Source: Gracilaria caudata (lineage: Eukaryota > Rhodophyta > Florideophyceae > Gracilariales > Gracilariaceae). From it: a stretch of DNA of 21,023 nt. The DNA lies in the NCBI GenBank assembly GCA_030374735.1, contig JASCIV010000406.1, positions 1 through 21,023 of the forward strand, in the 5' to 3' direction. Positions 8,153-16,266 of this stretch are shown here, piece by piece. A model generated the notes under the pieces. The model did no database searches, was not told the DNA's origin, and saw only the letters and a list, made by a program, of their open reading frames with translations. Numbering within the stretch: the stretch's first letter is position 1; every line of letters begins with the position of its first letter. The translations under genes and the position numbers were made by a program.

Positions 8153-8560
8153 CTCTGCGCGCCAACACCACCGCGAAGATCACACGAGCTCCTCAGTAGC
8201 TCGCCCACCGCAACCTTTCAATGAGAATGAATGAGTAGCGTGCAGCAGTGCAGCATGCAGTGCGCCGTCCGAATTTGAGTGAATGCGCGTACCGCGAATA
8301 TAACGTCAACAGGCGCGCCGAACGCGCTTCAAAATCGCTTATGTACCCTTGTACGACAGCGCGCTGTTTCAAACGCGCTCAAGTTCCACAGACTCATCCA
8401 CGATGCGCTCAGCGTTGGCGCTAAGCTGCAGATCCGTGTGGAGCGCCACGTACGGATTTGTTGACGCGAGCCACACACATGCATCATGCACTCGCGGGAA
8501 CACATCCGTCATTCCCAGACGCTTACCCTCGCTGACAGCGCCCTGACGCCTGTCTGACAC
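8153..8560. promoter_or_regulatory. 408-bp divergent promoter region (copine-like / RecQ)
   Basis: Both start codons face away from this segment, so it must carry both promoters unless distal elements exist. It holds a TGCAG-rich stretch near 8240-8265. I see no TATA box, gene or RNA. Several short frames here have no recognisable content. Confidence 0.5.
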
Positions 8561-10909
8561 ATGACGTTTCGCCCTTTCCTGACGTGTGCACCGTCGTTGG
8601 TCGCCTTCGCACCGCCATGGCACGGTTGCCTCAGGCACACCGCGCCACGCATGTCGTCTCGGAAAGGCGTTCCCTCGTCATCTGTAGATCTTTATGATGC
8701 GCTACTCGAGCACGACGAGCTCGCCCTTCAGCTCACACAGAACGTGACTGAGAAGCGACAACAGGTCAGCGATGCACGCTGTCGTCTCAACGAGCTTTCC
8801 CATCAGTTGGCCGACTTAGAGCGCCAGCTGGCAGGGCGGCTCAAGAATCTCAAGAATCGTGCGGATGCTGCCTTCGATTGGCTGCAATCATGTCCCTGGG
8901 ACTCACGACTCAAACACGCCTTGGCCAACGTCTTTGGCATAAGTTCATTCCGTCCTTTGCAACACGAGGCATTGAATGCCACGCTTATGAAACGTGATGT
9001 ATTCGCGATCTTACCCACAGGCGCCGGAAAGAGTCTCGTTTATCAACTTGCGGCCGTGGTCGATGGCGGACTCACACTTGTCGTCTCCCCCCTCATCTCT
9101 CTTTCTATGGATCAGCAAACCGCTCTCGGCAATCGTAACATTCGCGCAGCATGTTTGCACTCAGAGTTGGAAAAGGAAGAGCAAAAGTCCATATACACTT
9201 CTTTCCTTCCATCCAATGCGTTTAACAACACCTCAAAACACCCCCGCAAAAACAACACAGAAGGTTCTGAATGGCTGCCCGACGACGTACGCCCAATGGT
9301 TCTGTTCGTCACCCCGGAACAGGTAGCTCGTTCAAAACGCCTGTTGTCACGGTTGGAAAGGCTGCATGAGAGAGGTCACCTGTCCAGAATATGCGTCGAT
9401 GAAGCACACTGTTGTTCCTCATGGGGACACGATTTTCGACTTGAATACAGGAAGCTGGGCATACTTAGAAGGCAATGTCCCTCAACTCCGATCGTTGCAC
9501 TCACCGCAACCTGCGATTCACGAACTGTAGAAGACGTATGCTCCGTTCTTGAGATGCGAGACGCTGTCATATTTCGCGGTGGAGTCAACAGACCAAACCT
9601 GTTCTACGAGGTGCGCCTCAAACCTGAGAGTGATGCAGACGTTATCACAGACATCTCGACCTGGATCAAGACGGAATTTAAGGATCAGTGTGGCATAATT
9701 TACGTGTTGTCGAGAAAAGACGCTGAGAAGTATGCGGATGGACTTACGGAACTAAACGTTAGCGCCGCTTGTTACCATAGCGATCTGCACATCTCTTATC
9801 GCACAGAAGTGTACAATCAATGGAGCAGTGGAGAAGTGAAGGTCGTCGTGGCCACTATAGCTTTCGGCCTTGGAATTGATCATCCGCATGTCCGCTTCAT
9901 TATTCATGCCACAATGGCCTCCAGTCTAGAAGCTTATTATCAAGAAAGCGGTCGTGCAGGACGAGATGGACTTCTTGCCAAGTGCATAGTGTTGCATAAA
10001 CCAAAAGATTTTGCCCGAATGAGTGCGTTTGTCGGTGACAAAGGGCCACTTCGTCTTCAAAAGATGTACGAAATGTACAAGTATGCGTGTTCTCGGGGCT
10101 TGAGCAGCGGCAACTTGTGTAGACGTGAACTAATCGTCAACTCTTTCGGAGAGAAATTGCCCAAGCGTTCTGCGGAAGAACGTCGTGGTTGTTGCGATCT
10201 GTGCGAAGCGAGGTTGGGGCTCATGGTGCCCAGGCTGCAGTCCGTTCTTGTCACAGATCTTGCGAAGGACATGTGCAAGATGATCCAAGACTTCGTTTCC
10301 ATGTATCCCGACAAAAAGACTACAATTCTGCAGTTTGCGAACGACTGGGGCAAGTCAACCAAGAGATCCGGACAGCGTCCCAGGCGTGGGGGAAAAGCGT
10401 TGTCGAGTGCAATCAACGTGAACACACGCGTGGAAATAATCATTGAGTTGATACTGAGTGGTGCCTTGAAGGAACTTCACCGACATTCAAGCTATGCTGT
10501 GAACGCCTATGTGACCATTGGCGAGGAGGACGTCATATCCAGTTTGGATCGAATTGAGGTGTCTCTGTGGAAGCAGCAGGAGACACTTGGTTTTCGGTCA
10601 AGGGCTAAGGTGCGGAAAAATGAGGTAGACGAAACAAATACAGGGCCGAGTCAGGTTGGGGATGTTGAAGTTATCAATATTGAAGATAGTGATGAGGAAC
10701 AACCAATTCAAAATCAAGATCTTAAAGAAGAGCAAACGGTAGTTGAAAATTTGCAAACAACAGCGCAGACCGAGAGTGCCAAACGCGACAGCTTACTCCC
10801 GGACACCATTGAACCAAAGCCATTGACCACTTGCGAACCTTCTCGTGCTGTGGAAACCAAGAACCTAAACGAACGACCAAAAAAGAAGCCAAAAACAGCA
10901 TTTGTTTGA
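8561..10909 (+). CDS. RecQ family ATP-dependent DNA helicase, RECQL1-like
   Basis: The 782-aa protein is a 3'-5' DNA helicase of the RecQ family acting in replication and repair. Order: predicted coiled coil (about 52-100); motif 0 FRPLQ (130-134); motif I LPTGAGKS (151-158); Ia SPLISL (176-181); motif II DEAH (280-283) with the RecQ aromatic loop CCSSWGHDFRLEY (284-296); III ALTAT (313-317); V VVVATIAFGLGID (428-440); VI QESGRAGRDG (461-470); zinc-binding cysteines around C510, C520, C544/C545 and C548; then a winged-helix-like region. The N-terminal coiled coil, the CPW segment before motif 0 and the wording of the helicase core resemble human RECQL1. The tail carries a SUMO-interaction-like VEVINIEDSDEE (702-713) and a basic RPKKKPK (772-778), probably a nuclear signal. 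An insertion at about 219-242 is family-atypical. A second ATG at 8651 (Met31) could be the nuclear start; residues 1-30 lack acids, like a targeting peptide. Confidence 0.92.
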   Translation: MTFRPFLTCAPSLVAFAPPWHGCLRHTAPRMSSRKGVPSSSVDLYDALLEHDELALQLTQNVTEKRQQVSDARCRLNELSHQLADLERQLAGRLKNLKNRADAAFDWLQSCPWDSRLKHALANVFGISSFRPLQHEALNATLMKRDVFAILPTGAGKSLVYQLAAVVDGGLTLVVSPLISLSMDQQTALGNRNIRAACLHSELEKEEQKSIYTSFLPSNAFNNTSKHPRKNNTEGSEWLPDDVRPMVLFVTPEQVARSKRLLSRLERLHERGHLSRICVDEAHCCSSWGHDFRLEYRKLGILRRQCPSTPIVALTATCDSRTVEDVCSVLEMRDAVIFRGGVNRPNLFYEVRLKPESDADVITDISTWIKTEFKDQCGIIYVLSRKDAEKYADGLTELNVSAACYHSDLHISYRTEVYNQWSSGEVKVVVATIAFGLGIDHPHVRFIIHATMASSLEAYYQESGRAGRDGLLAKCIVLHKPKDFARMSAFVGDKGPLRLQKMYEMYKYACSRGLSSGNLCRRELIVNSFGEKLPKRSAEERRGCCDLCEARLGLMVPRLQSVLVTDLAKDMCKMIQDFVSMYPDKKTTILQFANDWGKSTKRSGQRPRRGGKALSSAINVNTRVEIIIELILSGALKELHRHSSYAVNAYVTIGEEDVISSLDRIEVSLWKQQETLGFRSRAKVRKNEVDETNTGPSQVGDVEVINIEDSDEEQPIQNQDLKEEQTVVENLQTTAQTESAKRDSLLPDTIEPKPLTTCEPSRAVETKNLNERPKKKPKTAFV

Positions 10910-11448
10910 CTGTCGATTTCATTTGAATCTGTGAAACGTTAACACTTGGTCGTTCCGAGTTATCCAATTCAAATAGAACTGCCCTTGGGACTGCAATCAT
11001 TGAAGAAAGGGAGTTGGATAGAGCGGAAAGTGCTTTGCCCTGTGTCTTTCACTGCTTTTGTTCCTACCATGGCGAACTCGTCTCTGCGTCTTTGTTCATA
11101 TGAGTGTCCATATGCCATTCTGCATTGGATCTAAACCTAAGGAACCCCTATAGTTGGGCAACATCCTTCTCTCCTCGCCCTTTTCGCAGAACGATATGGG
11201 CAGGCCTATACTTCAGTCCATGTTCAAGATGTGTAGTTGACACATATAACGGTGCAATGCGTTTATAATAACTGTTTTGTTGCAGTAGCTGCATAAACTT
11301 TGCCTCTAACATTTACCACAATGATGTGGTCTTGAACCAGTACCACTGCAAGTGAACTCCAAGGGTAGTCTTTCTCTGTCCGGGTCAGCAGGTAATTCGC
11401 TTCCCCAAAGCCCTGCAGATAGCTCATCAATACGCTTTACTGGGATCA
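10910..11448. other. 3' flank between convergent RecQ and SETD3-like genes
   Basis: About 540 bp lie between two convergent stop codons. Only short frames without recognisable content occur on either strand. The stretch should hold both 3'UTRs. I see no RNA gene, repeat or clear polyadenylation signal. Confidence 0.5.
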
Positions 11449-13011
11449 TCAGCTATTCTGGCAATTACAAGATTGGCAAAGACGAACTTCTCCTACTTCC
11501 ACGCCATCTTCTTGTTCGTGGGCTGGGTTCTCCAAGATTTCTAAATCGGTTTCTAGCAACCTCTTCTCACTCAATAGCAGTTGGCTGACTTCAGCGGTCA
11601 TATCCGCGCACTTCCTTTCACCTTCATCCTTACTATCTTCAAGAAAAGAATAAAGCTTCAACTTTTCTCGCACAACTTCTGCGACCCTCGTTCTCGCATT
11701 CACTTCGGCTTCAGGATCAACTGCCGCGCGTTCTGGTAAGTACGCACCTCTTTTCAGCCAGTCAGTGAACGCAGCCTTGTCCATGGTAAGCACTCGTGCC
11801 ACAGCCAACGCTTCTGCAACTATTCCCCTGCCTATCACGACGTTGCATGTCCATCTTCCCTTGCGGTTTTCGTCAGATGAGCTACTTTCAGTAACCCTCT
11901 CCACATCGATACCCATCTTTGCAAGCGCTCGCGCTTTCAAAGGCGCAAGCGGCTCTTGCGGAGATATCGTCAGCGAAACAGGAAGAGTATCGTAAGCGTT
12001 GTCCGGCTGGACAAATCCAGAAAACAGAAGTAGTTTGACGTTCGGCCTTGCGCCGTAAAATATAGTTATGGGCTCTCCAATCTCAAACGATCTCATCGCC
12101 CGGCACTCCACGGTCACGCCAGTGTGCACCAAAACTTGAGTGGTGAAATGTCCTGGCTCATGGTTACAAAGATCCCAGAGCGGGACAAGCGCAAGTGTTG
12201 GAGGGTCTGTGGATGGTAGAGCATTCTGACGAGTCATAACGACAGAGAGGGCCCAGACGAAGTTAGAAAACGTTAAAACGCGGAGGGAGAGTATTGGTAC
12301 TCTCTGTGATGACAAAATGCGATAGATGTACGTGTAGTTTCTAACCTGGGCGCGAAGTGACTTCATCGCAGCGCCGGCGGCATGGGATGGTCGCAAAGAG
12401 AGCAGGTGCTGTGGCGTGAAGTTTGCGAAAGGTGTCGTGAAAGTGCTTGGAAGAATATTGATGTAGGGCTTGAATCGACTGTTAGGGATAGCTGTTTCGT
12501 ATAAAAGATGCAACGCAAGCGACAACGACGGCATAGTCGCTAGCGCAGGCATAACGGCTTCCAAGGCCTTGATTGGAGACTTCGTTGCCGTGAGTATAAC
12601 TGACGAAGGAACAGTCATGATAAGCTCATCTTCGGTAATCGCTCGGGTGGCAAGCAGAGTGACATCGTTCGTTGTGGATTGTGGAGTGAAGTCAATTCGA
12701 AATGGTGCGTTATCGAGATCGACACCGTTGTTTGCTAACCAATCGTTGAACGCCGAAAAGCTTTCTGGGCTTCTTCTAGGAACCACAGTTTCTTCATCTG
12801 CCCTTTGAAGCTTGCGAAGCTTCGTAAGCATATCGTCAAGCTTCTCCAGCAGTACTGTTTCATTCTCCGACGCCCACCTGTCGTGGTCCTCGACAAAAAC
12901 CTGAAGAGCGTCCACAACATTTAGTATAGCTGGAGACGGTTTGTACGGCTTTGCATACTTAGCTGACCTCTTGCGACTAAGAGTCTTGGAACGAGCTTTC
13001 GGATTGGGCAT
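11449..13011 (-). CDS. SETD3-like SET-domain protein methyltransferase (probable actin-histidine type)
   Basis: The first in-frame ATG is at 13011, giving 520 aa. The frame extends further upstream only with a TTG. A basic N-terminus (PKARSKTLSRKRS) as in SETD3 is followed by a split SET domain and a C-terminal Rubis-subs-bind-like region (about 345-500). Diagnostic blocks, numbered from the ATG: ALHLLYE (166-172), SVVMTRQN (256-263), LALVPLWDLCNH (273-284) and ITIFYGARPN (315-324, catalytic Tyr319). Human SETD3 methylates actin His73 using Asn255 and Trp273; the equivalent residues here, N263 in TRQN and W279 in PLWD, are both kept. Plant Rubisco lysine methyltransferases have PLADLINH-type sequence instead of PLWD. 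So histidine methylation of actin is the better guess, though not proven. The tail ends with CQSCNC and is divergent. The gene is intronless, with its promoter in 13012-13380. Confidence 0.85.
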   Translation of the reverse strand: MPNPKARSKTLSRKRSAKYAKPYKPSPAILNVVDALQVFVEDHDRWASENETVLLEKLDDMLTKLRKLQRADEETVVPRRSPESFSAFNDWLANNGVDLDNAPFRIDFTPQSTTNDVTLLATRAITEDELIMTVPSSVILTATKSPIKALEAVMPALATMPSLSLALHLLYETAIPNSRFKPYINILPSTFTTPFANFTPQHLLSLRPSHAAGAAMKSLRAQVRNYTYIYRILSSQRVPILSLRVLTFSNFVWALSVVMTRQNALPSTDPPTLALVPLWDLCNHEPGHFTTQVLVHTGVTVECRAMRSFEIGEPITIFYGARPNVKLLLFSGFVQPDNAYDTLPVSLTISPQEPLAPLKARALAKMGIDVERVTESSSSDENRKGRWTCNVVIGRGIVAEALAVARVLTMDKAAFTDWLKRGAYLPERAAVDPEAEVNARTRVAEVVREKLKLYSFLEDSKDEGERKCADMTAEVSQLLLSEKRLLETDLEILENPAHEQEDGVEVGEVRLCQSCNCQNS

Positions 13012-13382
13012 GATCAACGCGAAGCACCGACAGCAGTCAGGTTGAAACAATACAAGATATGTAACGTAGAAGTCTCAGGGTAGCCCAGGGTGCCCTGAAA
13101 GAGCGACGGCCGAAAGAGGTTACGACAAAGAAGTACCTTTGTGAACACGGCACGACAGACGGAGAGCTCTATTCCGGATCATCCTGTGACGGAAATCCCG
13201 GCGCTTGCGGACTGCTGCAGCTCCGGTTGGATCGTTTATCTTTTTGCGGGATTTATTGCGTCAGCAGTCGCATGTTTTGAGAAACACGTGGAAGAATTCC
13301 CTCTCTCTCAGCTGCATGCATTGGATGCATCTTGTTGAACAAGGCTCGTTCTTCTTCTCCTTCTTCTCAAGAGTGGTGCAGT

Positions 13383-13431
13383 AACCTTACGCTAAGGTTT
13401 GGTTCAGGACGTGAACACAAAGCACGTCCTG
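13383..13431. repeat. Two adjacent perfect hairpins next to the decayed array copy
   Basis: AACCTTA (13383-13389) and TAAGGTT (13393-13399) pair around CGC. CAGGACGTG (13405-13413) and CACGTCCTG (13423-13431) pair around 9 nt. Both sit at the 3' end of the decayed secreted-protein copy. They could act as a transcript-end structure or mark a rearrangement point; the sequence alone does not decide. Confidence 0.5.
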
Positions 13432-13825
13432 GAACGCAATAGTGTGTCATTACTGCCTGAACGTCGGCATTCACGTGCTCCCTACCCTGTACCTACTCCC
13501 ACATTCCGTGCTCATTAAGGTCAAATTCGCAATCACGAATGTTGCGCAGAATAGGCATTATATACCCCAAAGCGGCCGTAAAATTGAAACGCGTTTCTTC
13601 CACAGGGAACATTTCTACTCTGTTTCTTCCTTGATTCTCTCTGCACCATTCGTCTAATTCCTCACTGTCGGCCGTCGGCGGCCTCAGCAGATAAGGATGC
13701 TTTATGATCATGGGCGTTACATTTGGCGTGCGGTAGCGAATGAGCCCTATCTCTAGCACTATCATTCCAGGATAAACTGAGACTTCGGTACGGTGAACAG
13801 TGCTCAAATTGGGTGAAAAGAGCAC
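13411..13825 (-). pseudogene. Decayed copy of the secreted six-cysteine family
   Basis: From the aligned 3' end at about 13411 to 13825 the minus strand is clearly related to the two intact copies, with the shared block RNRVEMFPVEETRFNFTAAL. The damage is multiple. A CAG codon in the WEQVQG motif is TAG (13493-13495). An 8-nt deletion relative to the copies shifts the frame near the C-terminus. About 13-14 residues around the third cysteine (RGLRFTSYC in the sister copy) are deleted. The segment matching the SEC-YRP region lies in another frame, and no signal peptide is visible upstream. The flank TTGTTGAACAAG-x-TCGTTC beyond the 3' end is shared with the third copy, so the duplicated unit is larger than the coding part. 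Confidence 0.82.
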
Positions 13826-14030
13826 AAAAGATAGCGCATCTTACAACGGCCCCTAGCAGTGCTTTAGGTTTTTCATATAAAGTGTGAATCACACTGTGTG
13901 ATACAGTCTTTATCTCAGCTGGGTCGATGGCTCTCATGCGGTTACTATGCGGAAGATATAATTGACAGCTGTATCCCTTATTGTAGGAGTCGTTCGTGAC
14001 CCTAAAGGAATGCAACGCAACACGTTCGAT

Positions 14031-14621
14031 TTAGACGCAAAGTGCGTACTGGAACGCAATAGTATCTAAGTACGTCATTACAGCTTGAACGTCGGCATTC
14101 ACATACCCCCTACCCTGCACCTGCTCCCACATTCCGTTCTCATTGAGGTCGCATTCGAAATCACGTACTTTGCGCAGAATAGGCATCATGTACGCCAAAG
14201 CAGCCGTAAAATTGAAACGCGTTTCTTCCACAGGGAACATTTCCACTCGGTTTCTTTTCTGATTTTCTCCACACCATTCGACAAATTCTTCATTACTTCC
14301 AACCAAAACGGAGGTTGGCGGACGTAAAGCAGGTTGTTTTATGATCATGGGCGTTACATCGGGCGTGCGGTAACGAATAAGATATCTCTCGTGACAATAG
14401 CTGGTGAAGCGGAGGCCCCGATTTATCTCTAGCACTATCATTTTAGGATAGATTGACACAACCGTATCAGACAGTGGTCGATAGCACTCCGAAGACATTG
14501 AAAACCGCTTCCCAATCAGCCCTTTGGAGATTGGTAGTTTCGGCGAGCAACTGTGGGCTGAAGATCCCATGAGGAGAGCAAGGAACATGGTGAGGAGCAA
14601 CAAGCGGGTTTGGAGCTCCAT
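14031..14621 (-). CDS. Small secreted six-cysteine protein of unrecognised family, copy 2
   Basis: I do not recognise this family. The frame encodes 196 aa. Residues 1-22 are a clear signal peptide (MELQTRLLLLTMFLALLMGS, cleavage likely near AHS), so the protein should be secreted or vacuolar. The mature part of about 174 residues has exactly six cysteines (25, 46, 76, 117, 157, 195), all matched in copy 3, suggesting three disulfides. NFT at 137-139 is a conserved N-glycosylation sequon. Residues 124-150 and 163-196 are nearly identical to copy 3, while 95-120 diverge. The ATG at 14621 is fixed by the signal peptide. A TATA-like box on the same strand lies 81 bp upstream. No enzyme motif is evident; a defence, adhesion or cell-surface role is only a guess. 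Confidence 0.85.
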   Translation of the reverse strand: MELQTRLLLLTMFLALLMGSSAHSCSPKLPISKGLIGKRFSMSSECYRPLSDTVVSIYPKMIVLEINRGLRFTSYCHERYLIRYRTPDVTPMIIKQPALRPPTSVLVGSNEEFVEWCGENQKRNRVEMFPVEETRFNFTAALAYMMPILRKVRDFECDLNENGMWEQVQGRGYVNADVQAVMTYLDTIAFQYALCV

Positions 14622-14701
14622 TTGGAAATTGGCTGAAACACGCAGACGAAGTGGTGAAGAGTCGAAGGCGTGAAAGAATGCATATTAATGATACATTCGA
14701 G

Positions 14702-14711
14702 TTTATATATA
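14702..14711 (-). promoter_or_regulatory. TATA-like box TATATATAAA upstream of copy 2
   Basis: The motif reads TATATATAAA on the coding minus strand, 81 bp before the ATG of the secreted protein. No equivalent box is seen at copy 3, which would suggest different expression. Confidence 0.45.
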
Positions 14712-14788
14712 TGAGTCTGCAAGACGTTACGGGCCCTTTACATGAAATAAGCGCTCATCTCGCGTACCCTTAAGAGTATGTTCATTTG

Positions 14789-14812
14789 TCGTTGGACAAG
14801 CTTGTCCAACGA
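14789..14812. promoter_or_regulatory. Perfect 24-bp palindrome upstream of copy 2
   Basis: The half site TCGTTGGACAAG is followed directly by its exact reverse complement, with no spacer and no mismatch, centred on an AAGCTT. It is about 170 bp upstream of the copy 2 ATG and about 80 bp upstream of the TATA-like box. It could bind a dimeric factor or form a cruciform. Confidence 0.5.
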
Positions 14813-15267
14813 AGAATTTCATGTATTGCATTCGCCGGAGCAATGACATCAGTGTACTGGGAATGGCCCCACAATTTTTTACATCCTCCGGGAAGGGATT
14901 CATCCATATGCACGGCTTGAGCAGCAAGTTTGTCAGAACAGATGAAAGGTCTTGTGAACTCCTTAATCCTCACGAGACGCGTTGTTCCACAGCATTTATG
15001 CTAGGACAGCTTTTCATTTGAGTAGGGTGGCATGGTTCAGTCTTCGAGATAAAGGTACTCGTGTGTCCGCAACCGTACAGTAAGGAGTGTTCAAATGACA
15101 TTTACACATTGTGCTCTGAAGTGCTATGTAGATTTTTAATCTTAGAGAGGCACTAAGCTCTGTTTCATGTTCTTTCAAACTTTATCCCAACGACTTCGAC
15201 GCCTCATATCTATTGTTGAACAAGTCGTTCGTGACTTGAGCCCAAAGAATGTGGCGCTAAGCTGGGT

Positions 15268-15852
15268 TTACACACAGAGTTCGTACTGGAACGCAATAGT
15301 ATCCAAGTACGTCATTACTGCTTGAACGTCGGCATTCTCGTATCCTCTACCCTGTACCTGCTTCCACACTCCGTTCTCATCGACTCTGCATTCAAAATCG
15401 CGAACGTCGCGGAGAATAGGCATCATGTACGCCAAAGCAGCCGTAAAATTGAAACGAGTTTCTTCCACAGGGAACATTTCTACTCTGTTTTTTCTTTGAA
15501 TCTCTTCGCACGATGCGCCCTCTTCTTCACTGTCAGAAGAAGTGGAAGACCTCGGATCCCATTCAGGATACCATATAATCATTGGCGTCACATTGGGCGT
15601 TCGATAGCGAATGAGGTAGCTCTCCGGACAGTTAGAAAAGCGGATGCCACGGTCTATCCTCAGCACTATCATTTTACCGTAAATTGACACATCAGTCACC
15701 ATTCCCGGTCGGTAGCACTCAGAAAGCATTGCAAACGACTTTCCAATCAGCTCCTTGGCGATTGGCACGGTCGGCGCGCAACTATCTGCTGAGCATTCGG
15801 TGATGAGAGCAAGGACCAAGAACAAGAGGAAGAAGCGCTTTTTGAGCTCCAT
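15268..15852 (-). CDS. Small secreted six-cysteine protein of unrecognised family, copy 3
   Basis: This paralogue of the gene at 14031-14621 encodes 194 aa when started at the ATG at 15852, which gives a signal peptide (MELKKRFFLLFLVLALITEC) aligned with that of copy 2. The frame stays open upstream to 16113, but those 87 codons have no match in copy 2 and are taken as upstream sequence. The six mature cysteines (25, 46, 75, 115, 155, 193) align with copy 2; C20 lies inside the signal. The NFT sequon is kept, and NVTP at 87 is a second, weaker one. The central segment has become acidic and serine-rich (SSTSSDSEEEGAS, 102-114), unlike copy 2. Both paralogues end in AFQYxLCV. Function is unknown. 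Confidence 0.85.
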   Translation of the reverse strand: MELKKRFFLLFLVLALITECSADSCAPTVPIAKELIGKSFAMLSECYRPGMVTDVSIYGKMIVLRIDRGIRFSNCPESYLIRYRTPNVTPMIIWYPEWDPRSSTSSDSEEEGASCEEIQRKNRVEMFPVEETRFNFTAALAYMMPILRDVRDFECRVDENGVWKQVQGRGYENADVQAVMTYLDTIAFQYELCV

Positions 15853-16266
15853 TGGGAAGTTTCGCTGCAGCAAGCCGACGAAATGGCATAATGACGCTCG
15901 TGCGAAGCAACGAATGCATACTGTACAACTAAAGCTCATGTACTTTGGTTTGTAAAGGTTGCAGACCCTTTTCACAAAAAAGACAACAACGAGAGGCCCC
16001 TTAAATCGGAAAATACTGAGCTTGCGTACCGAGATGCAATGAAGAATTGCATATATCATATTCGTTGTGGCCAATGAAAACGATTCAGAGCGCATGGTCT
16101 GACGCAGACACACATCCTTCAGGGAGGGGTTTTGGTCATACGGCCCGCCAAAGCAGTGGATCTGCCCCGGCAGCGGAAGGGTGTTAGTCCCTTATCAGAC
16201 GCGCAGTTCCCGTGAAAATATGCCACGACAACTTTTCAGGATGGGTTCTGTCCATACGGTTTCGGT
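15853..16266. promoter_or_regulatory. Upstream region of array copy 3
   Basis: About 410 bp lie upstream of copy 3. The first 60 bp share a TATGCATTC-type stretch with the copy 2 upstream region, so the promoter-proximal part was also duplicated. No TATA-like box is evident. The distal part contains the imperfect direct repeats listed separately. Confidence 0.4.
16118..16259. repeat. Imperfect direct repeats (16118-16143 and 16235-16259)
   Basis: A 26-nt unit beginning TTCAGG and ending CATACGG recurs 117 bp later as a 25-nt unit, with 21 matched positions, four mismatches and one gap by eye. A third partial start (TTCAGGGAG followed by AGTCAT) lies at about 16266. They could be promoter elements or remnants of a small duplication. 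Confidence 0.45.

Larger units (their letters stand above)
14622..15267. other. Spacer between array copies 2 and 3
   Basis: This spacer carries the copy 2 promoter (TATA-like box, 24-bp palindrome) and the copy 3 3' flank. The flank includes GTCGTTCGTGAC near 15225, which also occurs next to copy 2 near 13990 and shows that flanking DNA was duplicated with the genes. Frames here are short and unrecognised. Confidence 0.55.

Noticed and set aside
13141..13338. Plus-strand frame with a hydrophobic stretch upstream of the SETD3-like gene
   Set aside because: It starts with GTG, has no ATG, and lies in the likely promoter of the divergent neighbour. The hydrophobic stretch alone is not enough.
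15853..16113. N-terminal extension of the copy 3 frame
   Set aside because: The extra 87 codons have no counterpart in copy 2 and would bury the signal peptide. The ATG at 15852 aligns with the start of copy 2.
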